Part shown: piece by piece, positions 1-7,679 of the stretch
Layout of the letters: each line of letters starts with the position of its first letter
Numbering within the stretch: the first letter of the stretch is position 1
DNA from: Anaerolineales bacterium
GTDB taxonomy: Bacteria > Chloroflexota > Anaerolineae > Promineifilales > Promineifilaceae
Length of the DNA stretch: 12,310 nucleotides
NCBI GenBank assembly: GCA_020432595.1
Contig: JAGQGA010000095.1
Location: 1-12,310 of the forward strand
Direction: 5' to 3'
Notes under the pieces: generated by a model
Told to the model about the DNA's origin: nothing
The model's input: the letters and a program-made list of their open reading frames with translations, nothing else
Database searches by the model: none
Program-made: the position numbers and the translations under genes

Positions 1-214
1 CAGGACAACCATAGGCCAAGAGCGTCACTACCACGACCACCAACCACATCGGGTACTGCAATTGGTAGAAAATGGTTCCGCTCGTTTCGGCAAAGGTGCG
101 ACCGCAGGAGACACATTTAAAGCGACGCTCTTTTTGAGAGTGAATCCAGATCTTTTCCCTTTCACCGCAGTTTGGGCAGTTGGCTAACTGTGGATTTAGG
201 GGCAATTGTGTCAT
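1..214 (-). CDS. Zinc-ribbon transposase, N-terminal part (continues past left edge)
   Basis: Reading the minus strand from the ATG at 214-212 gives 71 residues with no stop before the window edge. It begins MTQLPLNPQLANCPNCGE. It has a CPNC pair (C13, C16) and a CVSCG pair (C34, C37) flanking a basic stretch with IHSQKERRF. This is followed by RTFAETSGTIFY and then a hydrophobic VVVVVTLLAYGCP segment. This layout is the N-terminal zinc ribbon plus start of the helix-turn-helix seen in IS1-like transposases that are common in Chloroflexota, cyanobacteria and planctomycetes (recalled family pattern, not searched). The catalytic DDE part lies outside the window. No strong ribosome binding site precedes the ATG. 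The gene points away from the transport operon. The element's end probably falls between about 215 and 335. I am confident it is a transposase and less sure of the exact IS family. Confidence 0.8.
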   Translation of the reverse strand, partial: MTQLPLNPQLANCPNCGEREKIWIHSQKERRFKCVSCGRTFAETSGTIFYQLQYPMWLVVVVVTLLAYGCP

Positions 215-332
215 AAACTTTAGTTCCACGAGAACCTCTCTAAGTCTGTTTGACAAATGGGTGTTGATTCTTCCATTTTATCTCAGCTTAGAACGGTTCT
301 CACTCTCTTATCCACGTTCCTTTCCCCTGCTA
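215..332. other. Probable IS end and junction with the binding-protein gene
   Basis: This short stretch separates the transposase start codon from the first residues that look like a solute-binding protein. It should contain the IS terminal inverted repeat and any target duplication. Neither can be fixed because the other IS end is outside the window. I see a short inverted pair, GAGAACC at 230-236 and GGTTCTC at 295-301, and the small palindrome AGAACGGTTCT at 290-300. These are too weak to call as the IS terminus. Confidence 0.35.
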
Positions 333-803
333 CCAGAGCGTAACGTTTGGAATCAAAACAACGAAGTTGGGCAATTTGATGTCTCTACCCCCTGGTACTC
401 GTATGTCAAGGCCAATGGTGATTCCTGGTCTGAGGTTCGCGGTATGCACCCCGATCTCTATGCCCCCATCGGCGAAAGCACTAACAGTACGGGTAGCGGT
501 TTCCTTGGTATTGGTCGTATCAATGATCCACAAATTGGTGAATATATTGATGCCATGGTGCCGGTTAACCCTGACGATCCGACTAACTTTGCGATGGTTC
601 AAGAGTTCTTACAGTATACAGTGGAGCAAATGTACAATATCACTACCATTAGCTTCAAGAAGTTTGTAACCTGGGACGAGCGCTTCTGGACAGGCTTCCC
701 AACGGCTGAAGAACCGGCTGTTATGCCTCTCTATTGGTTCCAGGGTGGTAAGTATGCCATTCAGAGCCTTGAACCTGTCGGTGGCACCACATCTAGCAAT
801 TAG
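333..803 (+). pseudogene. ABC transporter substrate-binding protein (family 5), C-terminal remnant
   Basis: About 155 residues, from the sequence around RNVWNQNNEVGQFDVSTPW to a stop at 801-803, look like the C-terminal lobe of an extracellular solute-binding protein of the oligopeptide/dipeptide (SBP_bac_5) family. The NEVGQFDV segment matches the family's GDFD-type motif, and the tail MPLYWFQGGKYAIQSLEPV is typical of the last strands. Full-length members usually have 500-650 residues, so roughly three quarters is missing. The signal peptide and lipobox are missing too. The frame is open upstream to an ATG at 180, but that part lies in IS/junction DNA and does not resemble a binding protein. 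The adjacent transposase gives a ready explanation: the IS split or truncated the gene. The N-terminal half may lie left of the IS, outside the window. The position just before the permeases is the usual one for this gene. Confidence 0.7.
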
Positions 804-816
804 TAATCAGTAATTG

Positions 817-879
817 GTGAGACAGTAAGATAGTGAGACAGTGGGGCAGTCTCACTGTCTTACTATCTTACTGTTTCAC
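817..879. repeat. Long inverted repeat / intercistronic hairpin
   Basis: Two 26-bp arms (817-842 and 854-879) pair with only two G.U wobbles around an 11-nt loop. The arm contains short internal iterations such as GTGAGACAGT and CAGTAAGATAGT, so it is a low-complexity, self-similar sequence. It lies 13 bp after the binding-protein stop and 25 bp before the permease start, with no T-run after it. That position suits an mRNA-stabilising or transcript-attenuating hairpin between a highly expressed binding-protein gene and its permeases. It could also be a small mobile palindromic repeat. Confidence 0.8.
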
Positions 880-904
880 TAGCCAAAGAGGAGGTGTTTA
901 TCCC

Positions 905-1903
905 ATGACGCTTTTGAAGGAATTTGTTTTACCTCGAGTTCTGCAATGGGCAGTGGTTATTTTTGTGGGGGTAACACTTACCTTTCTTATTCCTCGCCTG
1001 TCACCAATTAACCCTGTGGATCAGGCTGTCAATCGGTTATCTTCATTTCAAACTTTAGACCCAGATGCAGCTCTTGCCTTACGCGAATCCATAGAGGACC
1101 TTTATGGGCTGGATGGCACGATGTTGGGGCAATATGTCAGTTTTTGGGGACGTATCATTCGTGGTGATCTGGGGCCATCTTTCCTTTCCTTCCCCACACC
1201 AGTCAGCCAGATGATCGGGACAAGTATTGGCTGGACGGCCGGTTTATTGGGCGTAACCACACTTATTTCTTGGGCACTGGGACTGGTTCTAGGCTCATTG
1301 GCTGGCTATTTTTCCAACCGCTGGTGGTCAGAAGCTCTGGAAAAATCTATTATCGTTGTCTATCCTGTCCCCTATTTTATTTTGGCTTTTATATTGCTGA
1401 TGTTGTTTGCTTACTACTGGCCTGTTTTCCCGCTGGTGGGCGGTGGACGAGGTGTGCCAGGCTGGACATGGGACTATATTCGTAGTGTGTTCCATCATGG
1501 CTTTTTGCCAGGTATTTCTGTAATCATCGGGGCAGTTGCGTTTCGCTTTACTATTTCGAAGGCTTTGACCATGACCGAGAAGAGCAGCGATTATGTGGAA
1601 TATGCGGAACTGGCAGCATTGCCCCAACGCAAAATTCTGTTTTCCTATGTGACACGCAATACGATGTTGCCCCAGGTTACAGATTTGGCTCTCCAATTAG
1701 GCACTATTTTTAGCGGTGCACTCATTACGGAAGTGGTCTTTGCCTATCCTGGCGTGGGTTTTTTACTTTTGAATGCGATCAATGCTGGCGATTACAACCT
1801 GATTATGGGAATTACCATTCTGTCCATTGTGGGTATCGCTACAGCCTCATTACTGGTGGATTTAAGCTACCCCTTTCTTGACCCACGAGTACGGTATCAC
1901 TAG
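905..1903 (+). CDS. ABC transporter permease, OppB/DppB-like
   Basis: A 332-residue inner-membrane permease of the oligopeptide/dipeptide importer type. It has an N-terminal membrane helix at about 13-30, further hydrophobic spans near 110-133, 149-171, 200-218, 265-290 and 298-322, and the cytoplasmic coupling (EAA) loop at about 229-256 (DYVEYAELAALPQRK...NTMLPQ). The usual glycine of the EAA loop is alanine here (A238), a tolerated variation. The tail DLSYPFLDPRVRY is the standard ending of this family (DxxYxxLDPRxRY). I chose the ATG at 905 because GAGGAGG at 889-895 sits 9 nt upstream. The longer open frame from 833 begins inside the hairpin. It forms a heterodimer with the next gene product and would be driven by the two ATPases. 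Length is normal. The substrate is not determined by sequence; the neighbouring rhamnosidases suggest a rhamnoside or oligosaccharide. Confidence 0.93.
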   Translation: MTLLKEFVLPRVLQWAVVIFVGVTLTFLIPRLSPINPVDQAVNRLSSFQTLDPDAALALRESIEDLYGLDGTMLGQYVSFWGRIIRGDLGPSFLSFPTPVSQMIGTSIGWTAGLLGVTTLISWALGLVLGSLAGYFSNRWWSEALEKSIIVVYPVPYFILAFILLMLFAYYWPVFPLVGGGRGVPGWTWDYIRSVFHHGFLPGISVIIGAVAFRFTISKALTMTEKSSDYVEYAELAALPQRKILFSYVTRNTMLPQVTDLALQLGTIFSGALITEVVFAYPGVGFLLLNAINAGDYNLIMGITILSIVGIATASLLVDLSYPFLDPRVRYH

Positions 1904-1920
1904 TCGGAGGTACTTGTTTC

Positions 1921-2781
1921 ATGACAACTATCAAAGGTTTATTTCGGTACAGCCCCTCATTCCGTTATGGTGCCATTATTCTCATACTGGTCTTGATCTT
2001 GGTCGGGCTTTCGTATGTGGCTCCTTATGAAGAAGATTCGCGGCGAGATGTCCCTGTTAATCAGCCACCTTCGTCAGAATATTGGCTAGGCACAACTTCT
2101 CAAGGGCAAGATGTGTTTTGGATGCTGACATATGGGATGCGTAACTCTTTAACCATTGCCGGTATTGCCGTCTTGATTGGGCGCGGCATTGGGGTGATGT
2201 TGGGGATGATTTCAGGCTATTTGGGCGGGACAGTTGATCGGGTTCTTTCTTCTATTGTTGATAGCTTTATCGTTATCCCCCGTTTGCCGCTGCTTATTTT
2301 GATTGCCTTTATTTTGCGAGGTGGCATAACGATAACGGTTTTGGCGCTGTTAATTGGGTTTCTGGATTGGGCTTTTCCGTCAAAGCGGTATCGGTCGCAG
2401 ATTTTGAGTTTGAAAGAGCGGGAGTTTACACATACGGCCGTTTTTTCCGGCATGGGCACAGCGAGAATTGTCGTGCAAGAACACCTCCCCTTTATTATCC
2501 CCTTCCTACTGGCCGATGTTGTCAGCGGTTTCCTCTTTGCCATCGGTTTTGAAGTAACCCTGTCCGTGCTTGGTCTTGGCGATTTGGGCACACCCAGCAT
2601 TGGCACAATGATTTATTGGGGCAACTATTACCAATCCCTCTTAGCCAATCGCATTTGGGTGCTGGCCGCGCCCATTGGTGCTTCCATCATTGTCGTTGTC
2701 GGCTTCTATCTGGTCTCCATCGGCTTGAGCGAATATTTGGATCCTCGCACACGTTTGGCACGGCTGCAAGTGACAGGATAA
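1921..2781 (+). CDS. ABC transporter permease, OppC/DppC-like
   Basis: A 286-residue partner permease. It shows the family layout: a first helix at about 17-34, then the conserved periplasmic motif around 55-80 (YWLGTTSQGQDVFWMLTYG, equivalent to HxLGTDxxGRDVxSRLxxG), then helices at roughly 78-100, 112-132, 136-150, 190-217 and 246-268. The EAA coupling loop is at about 169-190 (EFTHTAVFSGMGTARIVVQE), with its glycine at 177. The C-terminus EYLDPRTRLA is also typical. GGAGG at 1906-1910 lies 10 nt upstream of the ATG, and the gene starts 17 nt after the previous stop, so translation is probably coupled. The usual C-terminal length and motifs are intact, with no sign of decay. One near-copy of the window's palindrome (TACGGCCGTT, 2433-2442) encodes T-A-V here. 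Confidence 0.93.
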   Translation: MTTIKGLFRYSPSFRYGAIILILVLILVGLSYVAPYEEDSRRDVPVNQPPSSEYWLGTTSQGQDVFWMLTYGMRNSLTIAGIAVLIGRGIGVMLGMISGYLGGTVDRVLSSIVDSFIVIPRLPLLILIAFILRGGITITVLALLIGFLDWAFPSKRYRSQILSLKEREFTHTAVFSGMGTARIVVQEHLPFIIPFLLADVVSGFLFAIGFEVTLSVLGLGDLGTPSIGTMIYWGNYYQSLLANRIWVLAAPIGASIIVVVGFYLVSIGLSEYLDPRTRLARLQVTG

Positions 2782-2786
2782 AAGAC

Positions 2787-3791
2787 ATGAACAACATTAT
2801 CGAAGCTGACAACCTAAAAGCATATTACATCACCAATGCCTATGGGGTAGAGCGTACTGTCAAGGCCGTAGATGACATCTCGATTAAGATCAAAGAAGGG
2901 GAAATATATGGGATTGCGGGCGAGTCTGGCTGTGGTAAATCCACCCTGCTTAAAGTATTGTTAGGGGCGCACAAGCCTCCCCTCACAGTTGTAGAGGGTT
3001 CCGTCAAATATCTCTTTGCAGGTAAAGAAATGGCCTCCCTAACAACTACCAGCAACACGCTCAACCAGTTGAACTGGAGTGAAGTTTCCTACATTCCTCA
3101 GGGGTCTATGCATGTATTGAACCCTGTGCGACGCATTGCCGACACCTTTCATGATTTTATCTCTGCGCATCGACCAATGAGCAAACATGAGTCACGTGAG
3201 ATGACTCGCAACTATCTGCGCGATCTCGGTTTACCAGAGACCGTCTTAAGAGCCTACCCCCACCAGCTCTCTGGTGGGATGCGCCAGCGTGTAACCATCG
3301 CCCTGGCGACCATTTTGTGGCCTAAGCTGATCTTTGCCGATGAACCAACGACGGCCTTAGACGTGGTAGTTCAGCGCGGGGTGATCCAACTTTTGCGCCA
3401 AATTCAACAGAAAGAGGGCAGTACAGTCGTCTTAATTACCCACGATCTCGGTGTTCATGCCAATCTGGCGGATCGCATCATCATCTTGTACGCTGGGAAA
3501 ATTGTTGAGGAAGCTGATACACGCACCATTCTGAAAAACCCACGCCATCCCTACACTCAATATTTGATCAACTCCCTACCCAGCCTTGATGAGAAAAAGG
3601 AGCGACACAGTATTCCTGGCCGGCCACCCGCGCTGGATAACCCACCAGATGGCTGCCGCTTCCATACGCGCTGCCCCTATGTGATGGACAGGTGCCGCAC
3701 CGTCGATCCACAGATGATCTATTTACAACCCGGGCATCGTGCTGCCTGCCATTTGCTCACTGAGGAGGCCAATCATGTCGCCACAGCCTAA
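2787..3791 (+). CDS. Oligopeptide-type ABC transporter ATPase, OppD/DppD-like
   Basis: A 334-residue cytoplasmic ATPase. Walker A GESGCGKST is at 45-53, Q-loop Q105, signature LSGGM at 161-165, Walker B LIFADEP at 181-187, D-loop TTALD and switch histidine H219 (ITHD). The C-terminal extension is the oligo/dipeptide type, with C290-x5-C296-x6-C303-x17-C321, the four-cysteine pattern reported to bind an iron-sulfur cluster in some DppD-like ATPases (established for certain homologues, inferred here). I start at the ATG at 2787: AGGA at 2775-2778 is 8 nt upstream and the protein then begins like its relatives (NNIIEADNLKAYY). The longer open frame from 2616 lies inside the permease gene. It begins 5 nt after the permease stop and overlaps the next gene by 17 bp, so it is clearly part of the operon. 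Confidence 0.93.
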   Translation: MNNIIEADNLKAYYITNAYGVERTVKAVDDISIKIKEGEIYGIAGESGCGKSTLLKVLLGAHKPPLTVVEGSVKYLFAGKEMASLTTTSNTLNQLNWSEVSYIPQGSMHVLNPVRRIADTFHDFISAHRPMSKHESREMTRNYLRDLGLPETVLRAYPHQLSGGMRQRVTIALATILWPKLIFADEPTTALDVVVQRGVIQLLRQIQQKEGSTVVLITHDLGVHANLADRIIILYAGKIVEEADTRTILKNPRHPYTQYLINSLPSLDEKKERHSIPGRPPALDNPPDGCRFHTRCPYVMDRCRTVDPQMIYLQPGHRAACHLLTEEANHVATA

Positions 3792-4755
3792 TTCTACCCT
3801 GCTACAGCTTGAGAATGTGACCAAAGAATTTAGTATCCGCCAGGGCTTGTCAACGACAAAGTTCAGGGCTGTGGATCAGGCTACATTTTCGTTAGAGGCA
3901 TCCAAGCCGGAGATATTTACCATCGCGGGTGAAAGTGGCAGCGGCAAGACAACCCTGGCTCGTATGGTTTTGGGGATGGAACGGACGACAGCGGGTATGT
4001 TGCGTTACAAGGGGCGTGACATTGGGAGTATATCTACGAAAGAGAAGCGAAGCTGGTTCTTAAAGGAAGTGCAACCCGTTTTCCAGGATCCTTTTGCGGC
4101 CTTTAGCCCCCTCAAGCGTATAGACCATTACCTGTATGAGACGTACCACAATTACAAGATGGGTACCAAGGGGGAGGCCGATGGGCATTTGGATAAGGCA
4201 TTACAACAAGTTGGTCTGTCGCTGGCAGAGGTGAAGGGACGATATCCCCATGAATTGTCGGGAGGGCAGGCGCAGCGGGTGGCGATTGCCCGCGCCCTTA
4301 TTACTAATCCCTTGCTCATTGTCGCTGATGAGCCGGTTTCGATGTTGGATGCCTCGCTGCGAATGTCGGTGGTGAACCGCTTTAAAGAACTAAAGGAGGA
4401 GCAGGGGGTAAGTATTATTTACGTCACCCATGATCTGGCGACCGCTTATTATTCCTCAGATCGCATTGCAGTAATGTTGCGTGGCTGGATTGTGGAGTCG
4501 GGACCGGTAGAGGAGGTGCTGGGTAATCCGCAGCATCCTTACACTATTAATCTCAGGCAATCTATCCCCTCGGTTGATCCCGATAGGGTCTGGGACAAGA
4601 AGGCCAATCTGGCAGAGATGGAATCGGCCGAATACACGCGCACTGGCTGTAAATTTGCCGGCCGCTGTCCGGCAGTGATGGATATTTGTCATCAACAAGT
4701 GCCACCGGATGTTGAGCATGAGGGACGGACGGTAAAATGTTTTTTGTTTAAGTAG
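3775..4755 (+). CDS. Oligopeptide-type ABC transporter ATPase, OppF/DppF-like
   Basis: A 326-residue second ATPase, pairing with the previous one. Walker A GESGSGKTT is at 52-60, Q-loop Q104 (QPVFQDPFAAFSP), signature LSGGQAQR at 161-168, Walker B LLIVADEP at 180-187, D-loop SMLD and switch histidine H219. The QDP(F/Y)xxxxP segment and the C-terminal cysteines C292, C298, C305 and C322 are typical of OppF. The ATG at 3775 is chosen over the frame opening at 3739 because GAGGAGG (3762-3768) lies 6 nt upstream. Its start overlaps the end of the OppD-like gene by 17 bp, which suggests translational coupling. It is the last gene of the operon; no convincing hairpin-plus-T-run terminator follows. 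All ATPase motifs are intact, in contrast to the truncated binding protein at the operon's head. Confidence 0.93.
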   Translation: MSPQPNSTLLQLENVTKEFSIRQGLSTTKFRAVDQATFSLEASKPEIFTIAGESGSGKTTLARMVLGMERTTAGMLRYKGRDIGSISTKEKRSWFLKEVQPVFQDPFAAFSPLKRIDHYLYETYHNYKMGTKGEADGHLDKALQQVGLSLAEVKGRYPHELSGGQAQRVAIARALITNPLLIVADEPVSMLDASLRMSVVNRFKELKEEQGVSIIYVTHDLATAYYSSDRIAVMLRGWIVESGPVEEVLGNPQHPYTINLRQSIPSVDPDRVWDKKANLAEMESAEYTRTGCKFAGRCPAVMDICHQQVPPDVEHEGRTVKCFLFK

Positions 4756-5204
4756 TGAAAAATGCCAAGCTCGCTGGTTTCTTTGGAGGGTAAAGTTGCT
4801 GTCACCACTAGCAGGATGGGGATCTATTGCTTAGGGACGACAGTGGAGGCACGGGTGAGTATTTGGGGGCAATGGGCGGAGAAAGCGACCGATGTGGTAC
4901 CAATGTGGTATGGACAATTAAGACGAGGGAATGGGGTAGTGGCGTTGATGTTGGATGTATCGCAGACAAAGCTGCTCGTTTGTGTTTTGGGGTATGGTAT
5001 GCGGAAACGGCCGTTAAGAACCTTCCCAAGTGATGAGCCAATCATGCCTCTCAATTCCGTTATCCTCTCGACGGTAGCTTCTCCGCCTGCATATCCACAC
5101 TAATTCTTTAGAAAACCTACAAATCTGTTAAGTGACTGGTGCTTCCAAGGTACTTGCCACCTAAAACTCAAAATTCGAGAATGAGGAGCTGAGGAGAACA
5201 CAAC
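4756..5204. other. 449-bp gap without a recognisable gene; possible weak promoter for the rhamnosidases
   Basis: Two overlapping plus-strand frames are open here (4762-5103 and roughly 4812-5039), but neither has a good ribosome binding site or a sequence I recognise. The first half is unusually purine-rich (4800-4930). One exact AACGGCCGTT copy lies at 5006-5015. In the second open frame it would encode T-A-V, as in the real genes, which hints at a decayed gene but proves nothing. Near the right end a weak sigma70-like pair can be drawn: TTGCCA at 5154-5159, 17 bp, GAGAAT at 5177-5182. The -10 match is poor. No terminator with a T-run is visible. Confidence 0.4.
5006..5015. repeat. AACGGCCGTT palindrome, exact copy, noncoding
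   Basis: Exact 10-bp palindrome in the gap before the first rhamnosidase, outside any supported gene. Confidence 0.85.
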
Positions 5205-7679
5205 ATGGTTATTACCCCACAAGACTTTTCCGAAATCCGTTGGCGCGGCCATTGGATTTGGGTTCCAGAAGAAAAGATCGTACCAGGCAGCCCCTTTGGG
5301 GGTAATGCAGCGTCAGGCAAAGAGGTACACGGACTTTTTCGCAAAACAGTCCATCTGGACAATGTACCAGATCGCGCCCCGGCTCGCATAACGGCCGATT
5401 CCCGCTACACCCTCTTTGTCAACGGACAAGATGTATTTCGTGGCCCCATCCGCAGCCAGCCCCGTCGGATGCACTACGACCTGTTCGATATTGCTCCCTT
5501 CCTTCAGCCAGGCGAAAACGTATTCGCCATCTACGTAAAATATTACGGTGTCGCCAAACCCTTTTGGCAGCCAGCCGTACCCAACATGATGCTAGGCAAA
5601 ACAGGCATCCTCGTCTTCGAGGCCAACTTAGGTGATGCTGGTTGGATAGCCAGTGATACTACTTGGAAAGCTTGTCAACCAGATGCCTGGTCATCATGGC
5701 GCAACGACGAGAACCCTGTGAGTGGAATCCCGCTCGAACTCTTCGATGCGCGTCAATTCCCCCACCAGTGGCGTGAAGTGGGATTTGATGATAGCAGTTG
5801 GGGGCAGGCGCAATTGGTTCCCGCCATGCACATCGGCGGCTTTGCCCGCACCCAGCCCCCCACAGACCCCTACGGCCCGCTTCACCCTCGGCCAATTGGC
5901 AAATTGGGGGGTGAGGTCAGGACACCCGCCCATATACAGATAGATTATCTCGATGGTGTGCCAAATGGGGAAACGGCCGATCCCGTCAAGCGCGTTGAAT
6001 CAATACACGACACCCCCGCTACCCACAGCGCAGAAGGCACACTCCCACTCACACTGGACATCCCCGCCAATGGCTCTGTTCGCCTCATCCTCGACATGGG
6101 GCGCATCGTCTCCGGCCTCGTCCAATTTTCGCTGGAAGCGCCAGCCGACACCACCCTTGAGCTTTCTTACACCGAATTGCCCATCACCGGCCCTAGCCGT
6201 CCTATGGGGCAACATGCTGGAACTCGCTACATCGCTCGTGGCGAAGCCGATGATTTCCAACTATTTGACTCCAATGGCTTTCGTTATGCCTATATCGTAG
6301 TGCATGGCGCAGTTGGACAAGTCAAACTCACCCACTTTGCTTGCTGCGAACATGTCTACCCCTGGCAAGCAGGAGCCGATTTCAGTTGCAGCGATGAGGA
6401 GCTGAACCGCCTCTACACGGCTGGCATTCGCACCGTTCAGCTTAATTCGCAGGACGCTTTTACCGATTGCCCCACCCGCGAGCAACGCGCTTGGGTGGGC
6501 GATGGCGTTGTCCACCAAATGGTACACCTGGCCACCAATCTCGATTGGCGGCTGGCGTGGCACTTTCTCACACTGGGCAATTCGGCCCGTTACGATGGCA
6601 TTTTGCCCATGAGCGTTGGTGGCGACATTGAATCCGATGGTGGCATCACCATCCCCGATTGGGCTTTGCATTGGGTGCATGGCGTGTTCAACTTCTACCG
6701 CTTTAATGGTGACCGGGATGCAGTCAAAGCCCTGATGCCCACCATCGAGCATATATTGAGATGGTATGCCCCTTACCAAACATCGGCTGGGGTTTTGAAA
6801 GATGTGGTCGAGTGGAATCTGGTGGATTGGTCGAGCGTGTTGGTGGAAGATACCGCTTCGTTATTGACTGCCCATTGGGCGCGGAGCCTGCGGGAGTTTG
6901 CCGAGATGGCTGAGTGGCTGGAGGAAAAAAGTAGCCAGCGTTGGGCAAAGGCTCTATATGATAAAGTGCGGGCTGGTTTTGAAATCTTTTGGGATGAGCG
7001 GCGCGGCTCTTATGTGGATCACATTGTTGATGGCAAACAGCGGTCGGAAATGAGCCAATTGGCGGGCGCGTTAGCTATTGTGTCGGGCATCGCCCCGCAG
7101 GAACGATGGAGCCGCATTATCGAGCGAATTACTGATCCAGACCGCCTTGTTGTTCGCTCTTGGACGGGGGATGATGGGGATTATGCCGAATCGAAAATAG
7201 CCAAGCAGTTTCGGGGTATTTATGAAACGGACTGGGAGGCGGAGGAGCAGGTGGTGATTGCCCAGCCGTTTATGAGTTATGTGGTGCATGATGCGGTGGT
7301 GGAGGCTGGTTTGGCCGACCGCTTGCCCGATTTGTACCGTCGCTGGTCAGAGTTTCTGGTGGATGGCTACGATACGATTGGTGAATGTTGGGGTTGGGGG
7401 ACGCATGTGCATGGCTGGAGTTGTACGCCAACCCGAGATATGATTTTTTATACGTTGGGTGTTATGCCAGCCGAACCAGGTTATGCCAAGGCGAGGATTG
7501 CGCCGCGTTTGGGTAATTTAGAGTGGGCGAAGGGTAAGATTCCTACGCCGCATGGGGTGATTGAAGTGGCGGTAACGGCCGTTTCCCTCACCATCAACTC
7601 GCCCATCCCCGTCATCATCGAACTGCCAGGGCAGTCGCTCCGCGAACTCGGGGCAGGGCAGCACGAATTAGCTATATAA
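5205..7679 (+). CDS. Alpha-L-rhamnosidase family (GH78) enzyme, cytoplasmic
   Basis: An 824-residue protein with the GH78 domain order. Beta-sandwich modules fill about 10-240 (IRWRGHWIWVPEE at the start, a carbohydrate-binding-like WRGHWIW strand). A second beta domain with LDMGRIVSGLVQF is at 296-308 and runs to about 382. The (alpha/alpha)6 catalytic barrel spans about 388-750, and a short C-terminal beta domain (PGYAKARIAPRLG) 758-824. The catalytic segment is DCPTREQRAWVGD, with D421, putative general acid E426 and D433. This +5/+12 spacing equals that of the acidic residues I recall for Bacillus RhaB. E727 in IGECWGWGTHVHGW is the likely general base. It would hydrolyse terminal alpha-L-rhamnose from glycosides. 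There is no signal peptide, so it acts in the cytoplasm after uptake. GAGGAG at 5191-5196 lies 8 nt before the ATG. Exact linkage and substrate cannot be read from sequence; a related activity within the six-hairpin fold is possible. Confidence 0.85.
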   Translation: MVITPQDFSEIRWRGHWIWVPEEKIVPGSPFGGNAASGKEVHGLFRKTVHLDNVPDRAPARITADSRYTLFVNGQDVFRGPIRSQPRRMHYDLFDIAPFLQPGENVFAIYVKYYGVAKPFWQPAVPNMMLGKTGILVFEANLGDAGWIASDTTWKACQPDAWSSWRNDENPVSGIPLELFDARQFPHQWREVGFDDSSWGQAQLVPAMHIGGFARTQPPTDPYGPLHPRPIGKLGGEVRTPAHIQIDYLDGVPNGETADPVKRVESIHDTPATHSAEGTLPLTLDIPANGSVRLILDMGRIVSGLVQFSLEAPADTTLELSYTELPITGPSRPMGQHAGTRYIARGEADDFQLFDSNGFRYAYIVVHGAVGQVKLTHFACCEHVYPWQAGADFSCSDEELNRLYTAGIRTVQLNSQDAFTDCPTREQRAWVGDGVVHQMVHLATNLDWRLAWHFLTLGNSARYDGILPMSVGGDIESDGGITIPDWALHWVHGVFNFYRFNGDRDAVKALMPTIEHILRWYAPYQTSAGVLKDVVEWNLVDWSSVLVEDTASLLTAHWARSLREFAEMAEWLEEKSSQRWAKALYDKVRAGFEIFWDERRGSYVDHIVDGKQRSEMSQLAGALAIVSGIAPQERWSRIIERITDPDRLVVRSWTGDDGDYAESKIAKQFRGIYETDWEAEEQVVIAQPFMSYVVHDAVVEAGLADRLPDLYRRWSEFLVDGYDTIGECWGWGTHVHGWSCTPTRDMIFYTLGVMPAEPGYAKARIAPRLGNLEWAKGKIPTPHGVIEVAVTAVSLTINSPIPVIIELPGQSLRELGAGQHELAI
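7574..7583. repeat. AACGGCCGTT palindrome, exact copy, in first rhamnosidase
   Basis: Exact copy near the 3' end of the first rhamnosidase gene, read as T-A-V (ACG GCC GTT). Confidence 0.9.

Noticed and set aside
230..301. GAGAACC / GGTTCTC inverted pair as the IS terminal repeat
   Set aside because: Only 7 bp and both arms lie on the same side of the transposase gene, so they cannot be the two IS ends.
180..803. A 207-residue open frame from an ATG at 180 through to the binding-protein stop
   Set aside because: The first ~50 residues come from the transposase region and IS/junction DNA and resemble nothing; only the part from about 333 is binding-protein-like, so it is a chance in-frame fusion.
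817..879. Repeated short units as a CRISPR-like array
   Set aside because: The units are 8-12 bp, overlap within a single hairpin and have no regular spacers.
833..904. Longer N-terminus for the first permease
   Set aside because: It would start inside the hairpin and encode a non-permease leader; the ATG at 905 has a strong GAGGAGG site.
2616..2786. Longer N-terminus for the first ATPase
   Set aside because: It lies wholly within the second permease gene; the ATG at 2787 matches the family start and has AGGA upstream.
3739..3774. Earlier start for the second ATPase
   Set aside because: It overlaps the cysteine-rich end of the first ATPase and has a poor ribosome site; GAGGAGG supports 3775.
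4762..5103. A 113-residue plus-strand protein
   Set aside because: No ribosome binding site, no recognisable motif, and a competing open frame over the same bases; kept only as an unexplained gap.
6261..6779. A 172-residue antisense open frame in the first rhamnosidase
   Set aside because: Same reason: it covers the GH78 catalytic motif on the other strand and has no features of its own.
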